Below are positions 31,261 to 35,284 of a DNA stretch of 35,284 nt, in pieces. The position numbers and the translations under genes were made by a program. Below the pieces are notes generated by a model. That model was not told the origin of the DNA and did not search any database. It worked only from the letters and a program-made list of their open reading frames with translations. Every line of letters begins with the position of its first letter. Within the stretch, counting starts at the first letter, position 1. This DNA comes from Geobacteraceae bacterium (GTDB lineage: Bacteria; Desulfobacterota; Desulfuromonadia; Geobacterales; Geobacteraceae): positions 1 through 35,284 of the forward strand of contig JARKPN010000073.1 in the NCBI GenBank assembly GCA_029975275.1. The letters run 5' to 3'.

Positions 31261-32661
31261 CTTCGATTTTGACAATACTTCAAAAAACTTTTCCATAGTC
31301 GGACCTCTGAAATGCCAAATAAAACCTTCAGCCTTTGCGTCAATATTCAATTTATCTTCGTTTTGAATTCCGAAGTTGTTCACTGCTAACTCAATTGAAA
31401 TCTTGTCAGTTTCGTTACTCTCTATCCGTTCAATCTCATATCTAGGCCATCGTTGGTCTTTTGCTATTTGCTTTAGTTGTCGCTCGAATTCGTAAACCTC
31501 AGACGATATAATTTTCATATCATCAGTGGAGAAATGAATTCGATAACCTAGCCAAGCATTTTTTGAATCTTTGGAGGACTTCTTCCAAAATTGAATGAGA
31601 GCTGTTTTACATTTTTCTTTAATATCGCTGTTTATGAGATCATACAACTGAAAGGCATCTTTATTTGAGAGTAACTCCTTCTTATGTTTATACTCTTCTA
31701 GAGCCTTTACAAAATCTGACTGATCATACAAATCTTTTGGAGTAAAGGTAATTTGTCCAAAACCATTGATGTATCCTCCCAAATTGTCGCATAGCTCAAC
31801 AATTTCATAAGGATCTTTTTCCTCCAATATGTTTTTCAAAATATCAACAACGTCATCTATATCATATAACAATCTCTGTGCACTCTTTTTAAGGTCAAAT
31901 ACGTAGTCTTTTATATTGCAATAGAAATTGTCAATTTCGTCTGTATAATAATCATCTATTTCATCAATTTCTAATTTTTTGTAGCCAATATTAGCAATAA
32001 ACCTACTTGTCGATTTATAAGGCAAAATATCAATATCAATATCTGATATAGATAACAATTTTAGTGCTTTTTCCTGGTCATCATATTTTGGTATGATTAT
32101 TTTAATCAGCTTCGAGATGTTATTTAACAGGTAATTCCGTTGATTGATCAATGACTCTCTTTCATCTAGGAACTCAGACCAAAACTCACTGTAGTTTTCA
32201 TCTATCAAGTGGATAAGCTTATCTATATCTATTGCATCACGAATTACCTTATCTATGCGTTCAGCCCTTAGTGTACAGTATATGCTTTCAAGAGATGTGG
32301 CCAAGAACTTACCGCTTGTGATTAATAAACATTGGTCAATAAAAACTTCTTTCAGTTCGTAAACGTGTTTATAAGACTCATTGATAGCTTGTTTTAATTG
32401 ATTTATAACATTGAAATATCCATCTGAACTAGACGATGAGCCAGTTATATCTCCTTTCTTCACAATTACTGCTAAGTATTTTGTTTTCTTAAATACCCGG
32501 TCGTATTCCTTACATACAATATCCTTACCTTTTTCCCCTGAATGATGATGGTGAATAGGATCGATAAATCCAAGTTTCGATAGCAAAGGTATTATAACTT
32601 TTTGCCTGAGATCGTCTTCATTTAAGTTTTGGATGAGATTTTTCTTTTCAGAGATATGCAT
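31255..32661 (-). CDS. PD-(D/E)XK-like nuclease protein (cassette)
   Basis: A 468-residue AT-rich protein. Its first 100 residues resemble Mrr-type restriction folds: LRQKVIIPLLSKLGF, then GEKGKDIV (Asp47), then YLAVIVKKGDI (Lys68), and a NQLKQAINES helix. Asp47 and Lys68 fit the PD-(D/E)XK pattern, but the middle acidic position appears to be Ile66, so activity is uncertain. The rest is rich in Asp, Glu and Lys, helical, and has no family I recognise. The stop codon lies within the attC1 opening heptamer, typical of a cassette gene. A defence role is inferred from the nuclease-like domain and company. Confidence 0.7.
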   Translation of the reverse strand: MHISEKKNLIQNLNEDDLRQKVIIPLLSKLGFIDPIHHHHSGEKGKDIVCKEYDRVFKKTKYLAVIVKKGDITGSSSSSDGYFNVINQLKQAINESYKHVYELKEVFIDQCLLITSGKFLATSLESIYCTLRAERIDKVIRDAIDIDKLIHLIDENYSEFWSEFLDERESLINQRNYLLNNISKLIKIIIPKYDDQEKALKLLSISDIDIDILPYKSTSRFIANIGYKKLEIDEIDDYYTDEIDNFYCNIKDYVFDLKKSAQRLLYDIDDVVDILKNILEEKDPYEIVELCDNLGGYINGFGQITFTPKDLYDQSDFVKALEEYKHKKELLSNKDAFQLYDLINSDIKEKCKTALIQFWKKSSKDSKNAWLGYRIHFSTDDMKIISSEVYEFERQLKQIAKDQRWPRYEIERIESNETDKISIELAVNNFGIQNEDKLNIDAKAEGFIWHFRGPTMEKFFEVLSKSKA

Positions 32662-32684
32662 GACTTATCCTTATTAAAATTCGG

Positions 32685-32914
32685 AAATAACGGGGCCGCG
32701 AGCTGAGCGGCCGAAGTGAGGCGCGCTTGGTGCGCCGAAACTGAGGTCCGCTCCAGTTCGCTGTTCTGCGGCGCGGGTCAGCGCGACGCAGGACGACGAA
32801 TTCACTGGCGCGGCCAAGCAAGCGAGATACCCAGCCTGCAGAAAAGCAAAGGATCGGAAACGGGGTGAAAACGGCCCGCTATCCTGCCGCGTCCAGTGCA
32901 ATGTCTTGTTCGGC
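32685..32914 (-). repeat. attC-like site 2 (composite, 230 bp)
   Basis: On the minus strand it begins GCCGAAC (32914-32908). Arms CACTGGACGCGGC and GCCGCGCCAGTG pair with one extra A, as in an attC, but the expected GTT end after them is missing. Instead the 105-base segment shared with sites 1, 3b and 4 follows, ending GTTATTT (32691-32685). It is therefore a whole attC arm pair fused to part of another. Confidence 0.75.
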
Positions 32915-32924
32915 CCTTCTGTCC

Positions 32925-33263
32925 TCATGCAAACCAATGCTTCTTTTCAAGCGTCCTTTCTCTGAGTTCTTTGATAACAGGTGCTGATTCTTCAATCGAG
33001 TACTGTCCGCCCCAAAGCCACTTCTTCGATCCAAACGGCGCATAATAGTAGGAGAGTCTGACGGACTTCTCTCTTCCTTGGTTCCACTCGATTAACTCTG
33101 AGAAATAAAGATACCAACCCCAATCCTCGTCTCTGATGGGACTTACTGATACGGCATCCACGACTTTACCTTTCCGGCATACGTTCTTGCCCACAGCTTT
33201 GGGCGCGGCGAAGTTTACCGGACGGCCCTCTCGACTGGGAAGCGGCAAAGGATAATCGTCCAT
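32925..33263 (-). CDS. Small protein of unknown function (cassette)
   Basis: A 112-residue acidic/aromatic protein, with RDEDWGWYLYFSELIEWNQG and YYYAPFGSKKWLWGGQYSIE as its most striking parts and no signal peptide or membrane segment. I recognise no family. It is the second gene of a two-gene cassette, 27 bp after the gene at 33671-33291, with an AGAGAGATGG-type ribosome site. Its stop is 11 bases before the attC2 heptamer. Two genes sharing one cassette suggests they act together, for example as a toxin and its partner, but nothing in the sequence proves this. Confidence 0.62.
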   Translation of the reverse strand: MDDYPLPLPSREGRPVNFAAPKAVGKNVCRKGKVVDAVSVSPIRDEDWGWYLYFSELIEWNQGREKSVRLSYYYAPFGSKKWLWGGQYSIEESAPVIKELRERTLEKKHWFA

Positions 33264-33290
33264 CTTCCATCTCTCTTCGGTCTACGATCC

Positions 33291-33671
33291 TTACAGGGAC
33301 GCTTGACGTAACTCTTCCATGGTGGGCGGAACCAGTTTGTACCATGGGAAGTTGAAGACATCTTCTCGGCGTTTGTGGTAGTTGACGAGCTTCTCGGCGG
33401 TAAAACCTTCTCCGGGCACCCCCTCTTTGTTGACGACGATAATGGTGAGGGGAGGCAGACCGTTCTGCTCGCAATAGAACATAATGCAACCCAGAATTCC
33501 TCCGAGCGGGTTACTCGTGGGGTATCCCATCAACTCGCGCAGTTCCTCATAGCGAGAAATCTGACGATTGGATGCTTTTCCGATCAGATACTGCCATGCT
33601 TGACATGCCCGAATAGCTGACTTCATCCCACTTTCTGCCGAACTGACGATAGTATCAAAGTACTGCGGCAT
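33291..33671 (-). CDS. Small protein of unknown function (cassette, first gene)
   Basis: A 126-residue protein with MPQYFDTIVSSAESGMKSAI, YEELRELMGYPTSNPLGGIL and QNGLPPLTIIVVNKEGVPG. This compact alpha/beta pattern recurs in unnamed proteins of mobile elements as I remember them; no function is known to me. It begins 26 bases inside its cassette (which opens TTCGGC at 33702) behind AGGGGGAACC, a normal cassette layout without room for a promoter. Translation of the pair is probably coupled. Confidence 0.62.
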   Translation of the reverse strand: MPQYFDTIVSSAESGMKSAIRACQAWQYLIGKASNRQISRYEELRELMGYPTSNPLGGILGCIMFYCEQNGLPPLTIIVVNKEGVPGEGFTAEKLVNYHKRREDVFNFPWYKLVPPTMEELRQASL

Positions 33672-33696
33672 TGGTTCCCCCTATCCGTTTAAGTTT

Positions 33697-33836
33697 GCCG
33701 AACGGGGCCGCGAGCTGAGCGGCCGAAGTGAGGCGCGCTTGGTGCGCCGAAACTGAGGTCCGCTCCAGTTCGCTGTTCTGCGGCGCGGGTCAGCGCGACG
33801 CAGGACGGCGAGCCCCAGCTCGCGGCCCCGTTCTGC
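33697..33836 (-). repeat. attC-like site 3b, an ORF-less mini-cassette
   Basis: On the minus strand it runs GCAGAAC (33836-33830) to GTTCGGC (33703-33697), with perfect arms GGGGCCGCGAGCTG and CAGCTCGCGGCCCC. It is 140 bases long, near the upper limit of attC sites. Only 15 bases separate it from site 3a, and those open with the TTCTGC expected of the same cassette. Confidence 0.78.
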
Positions 33837-33851
33837 GGGAGCGCAGCGACC

Positions 33852-33978
33852 GCAGAACATTCGCTTAACCTGCGCAGCCCGTTCCGCGTAGCGGATTGGC
33901 GCGGTTTGTGCGTGAACGAGCGAAGCGAGTAGCACAAACCGTGACAAAGGGCAAGTCAGGTTGAAGCGGTTGTTAGGT
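33852..33978 (-). repeat. attC site 3a
   Basis: On the minus strand it runs ACCTAAC (33978-33972) to GTTCTGC (33858-33852), 127 bases. Arms CGCTTCAACCTG and CAGGTTAAGCG pair with one extra-helical C, the classical attC asymmetry that decides strand use by the integrase. An inner hairpin (GGTTTGTGC/GCACAAACC) follows. It stands 14 bases after the stop of the HNH gene. Confidence 0.83.
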
Positions 33979-33991
33979 TTCTTGGTTTTTC

Positions 33992-35113
33992 CTATTTCCG
34001 AAAGACGTTTGTAACATGATATTGAAGATAATGTCGTGTTTTGTCATTTAATTCTTTGATTTTGACTTTAGTATCAATGCAAAATTCCATAACGTCTGTA
34101 TATGTAAGCTCGTTCGATACTATTATTGATCCATTTTCTGAGAAAGAAATGTAGCCTCTATCAAATAGAAAATCATAATTAGGGCTAAGCAAAAATCCAT
34201 TATCTGGATCAATTGCTTCTTTGTTTGTACAATCTTTCCATGGTTTAATGTGAGATGCAACTAAGAATTTGCTGTTTGTATAATCCGATATTGAGGAACT
34301 ATTGTTCCATTTATTGAGCAGAGAAGTTCGATAGAGGCCTTGTCCAATTCTTGATTTAATTATTGTTTCTTTATCTTTTTCAGGAACGTCTAAATCGTAA
34401 TTGCTCAAGTACTCGACATTCATTTCACTTCGCATTTGAGAAGTAAGAATCCAACAAAACGAATGTGCATCTAAAAACGAAATCTCACAAGAGAGGTTCT
34501 CTTGGAGAAATACTTGTATGGTTTTAATGATAGTAAGATATTCGTGGTAATTTCCCCAAGAACATTTGTGAGTTGTAGCAAAATCAATGTTAAGATCTTT
34601 GAATAACTTATCAAAATTTGATGTTGAAATTGGCAAGTATTTTTGTGGATTCTTTATAAAAAAGATATATGCAAGCAGGGCATATTTTTTTCCCGCTTCT
34701 TGTATAAGATAATCAAAATATGACGCATCATCTGTTTTATTATGGAAGAAATCAAATGTATTCCTTTCAAAAATATAAAGTTTATCTTTATTGCCTCTTA
34801 GACCGATTAGCCGATGATGATCTTTAGTATTTGGACCATATCTATTTTGCCAAACTACCAAATTGTTGTGTTTTTGTTCAATGCTTTCGATTACTGCATC
34901 AAGGATTTTTCCTGTTCCAAAGTTACTTTTGTTCCATGATAAAAAGGAAAGTTTATTAAACGCCGATAATCGTAGTTCTGTTTTATAGTTTTCATTTTGA
35001 TAAATGTATGGATTTGAATCAAAGTCAGAAAAGATCATTCCTGATTTTGTATTAACAAATGCGATGAACTCACGAAGTTTTTGATTCAATAAATCATTAT
35101 CAATTTGAAACAT
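33992..35113 (-). CDS. HNH endonuclease (HNH_2 type) in a cassette
   Basis: A 373-residue AT-rich protein. The C-terminal part is an HNH_2 nuclease domain: SRIGQGLYRTSLLNKW leads into FLVASHIKPWKD (His288), IDPDNGFLLSP (Asn305) and DFLFDRGYISF (Asp318 region), the order of restriction enzymes of this type. The N-terminal 250 residues lack a family I recognise and may bind DNA or a partner. No methyltransferase is in view, so it is either a modification-dependent enzyme or relies on a gene elsewhere. Its ATG lies 30 bases inside the cassette after AAGGAAAAG. Confidence 0.85.
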   Translation of the reverse strand: MFQIDNDLLNQKLREFIAFVNTKSGMIFSDFDSNPYIYQNENYKTELRLSAFNKLSFLSWNKSNFGTGKILDAVIESIEQKHNNLVVWQNRYGPNTKDHHRLIGLRGNKDKLYIFERNTFDFFHNKTDDASYFDYLIQEAGKKYALLAYIFFIKNPQKYLPISTSNFDKLFKDLNIDFATTHKCSWGNYHEYLTIIKTIQVFLQENLSCEISFLDAHSFCWILTSQMRSEMNVEYLSNYDLDVPEKDKETIIKSRIGQGLYRTSLLNKWNNSSSISDYTNSKFLVASHIKPWKDCTNKEAIDPDNGFLLSPNYDFLFDRGYISFSENGSIIVSNELTYTDVMEFCIDTKVKIKELNDKTRHYLQYHVTNVFRK

Positions 35114-35142
35114 TTCTTTTCCTTATGCCGCCCGCAGGGTCA

Positions 35143-35282
35143 ACCTAACGGGGCCGCGAGCTGAGCGGCCGAAGTGAGGCGCGCTTGGTGCGCCGAAACT
35201 GAGGTCCGCTCCAGTTCGCTGTTCTGCGGCGCGGGTCAGCGCGACGCAGGACGGCGAGCCCCAGCTCGCGGCCCCGTTCTGC
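35143..35282 (-). repeat. attC-like site 4
   Basis: On the minus strand it runs GCAGAAC (35282-35276) to GTTAGGT (35149-35143). It is almost identical over 140 bases to site 3b, including the perfect 14-base arms, but ends in the heptamer of the HNH cassette. It marks the upstream edge of that cassette; the cassette owning this site lies beyond the window. Confidence 0.78.
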
Positions 35283-35284
35283 GG

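Larger units (their letters stand above)
29770..35284 (-). mobile_element. Integron-type gene cassette array (no integrase in view)
   Basis: Five promoter-poor leftward cassettes are separated by six attC-like sites. The six bases opening each cassette are the inverse of those opening its own attC: TTAGGT/ACCTAA (HNH), TTCTGC/GCAGAA (empty) and TTCGGC/GCCGAA (two-gene) are exact. TTATTT/GCATAA and TTGGTC/TCCCAA match at four of six. This is the mark left by attC x attI or attC x attC recombination. No IntI gene is visible; it could lie beyond the right edge, or the array may be a cluster of attC sites lacking an integrase (CALIN). Confidence 0.8.

Noticed and set aside
32674-32937. Leftward frame of 87 codons across attC2
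   Set aside because: It lies wholly within the repeat, and similar frames appear at the other repeat copies (for example 33681-33947). They are by-products of the GC-rich attC sequence.
31107-35282. The spaced repeats as a CRISPR array or as REP/BIME elements
   Set aside because: Spacing is about 0.8-1.5 kb with whole genes between, far from CRISPR. The heptamers at their ends change from site to site in the way cassette recombination predicts, which REP elements would not do.

Overview
The window looks like the chromosome of a GC-rich anaerobic deltaproteobacterium, most likely of the Geobacter/Pelobacter group. This is inferred from the gene mix: a low-molecular-weight siroheme sulfite reductase, a LivKHMGF importer, a PAS-CheW fusion and many exported or outer-membrane proteins. 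No rRNA or tRNA was seen. Roughly 1-24 kb is ordinary GC-rich chromosome. Roughly 24-35.3 kb is an accessory region with lower-GC genes, mobile-element remains and a gene-cassette array.

Left part (1-13.4 kb). A leftward gene runs off the left edge. A rightward HD-domain gene overlaps tail-to-tail with a leftward fluoride-response module. That module has a sigma70-type promoter, a fluoride riboswitch with its own terminator, crcB, a DUF190 gene and a universal stress protein. Next come a CoA-binding protein, then a rightward pair (small siroheme reductase and tautomerase) facing a leftward outer-membrane protein across a strong terminator. A GntP/NhaC-like permease follows. Then comes a tightly coupled branched-chain amino-acid ABC operon (livK-H-M-G-F, all junctions overlapping), followed in the same direction by a DHH phosphoesterase and an exported VanX-type D,D-dipeptidase. 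A palindromic repeat of about 160-200 bp occurs at 61-264 and 13389-13548, with a broken copy at 6755-6890.

Middle part (13.4-24 kb). Almost all genes point left: an exported protein of unknown role, a small OmpW-like barrel, a LuxR-type regulator and a PAS-CheW protein. These are followed by a probable run made of a HExxH lipoprotein, trpS, an exported EF-hand protein and a Cys-rich coiled-coil protein, ending in a terminator. Beyond it lie an AT-rich membrane protein, an amidase_2 lipoprotein and an alpha/beta hydrolase with a probable Cys nucleophile, the last flanked by 53-bp direct repeats.

Right part (24-35.3 kb). It opens with domain V of a dead group II intron. An alkylation-repair pair follows (Ada-AlkA fusion and Ogt, with a 29-codon ORF between them). 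Next are an IS110-family element whose structured leader covers the transposase ribosome site, a two-gene toxin-antitoxin operon with a 19-bp palindromic operator, and a broken REP-associated (RAYT) transposase. From 29770 to the right edge is what I read as an integron cassette array without a visible integrase. Six attC-like sites separate leftward cassettes that encode a HEPN-like/zinc-finger protein, a PD-(D/E)XK-like protein, two unknown small proteins, an ORF-less mini-cassette and an HNH endonuclease. The six bases that open each cassette are repeated in inverse at the start of its own attC, exactly in three cassettes and 4/6 in two, as cassette recombination predicts. The nuclease-like cargo makes this array the most interesting part of the window; a defence role is inference.
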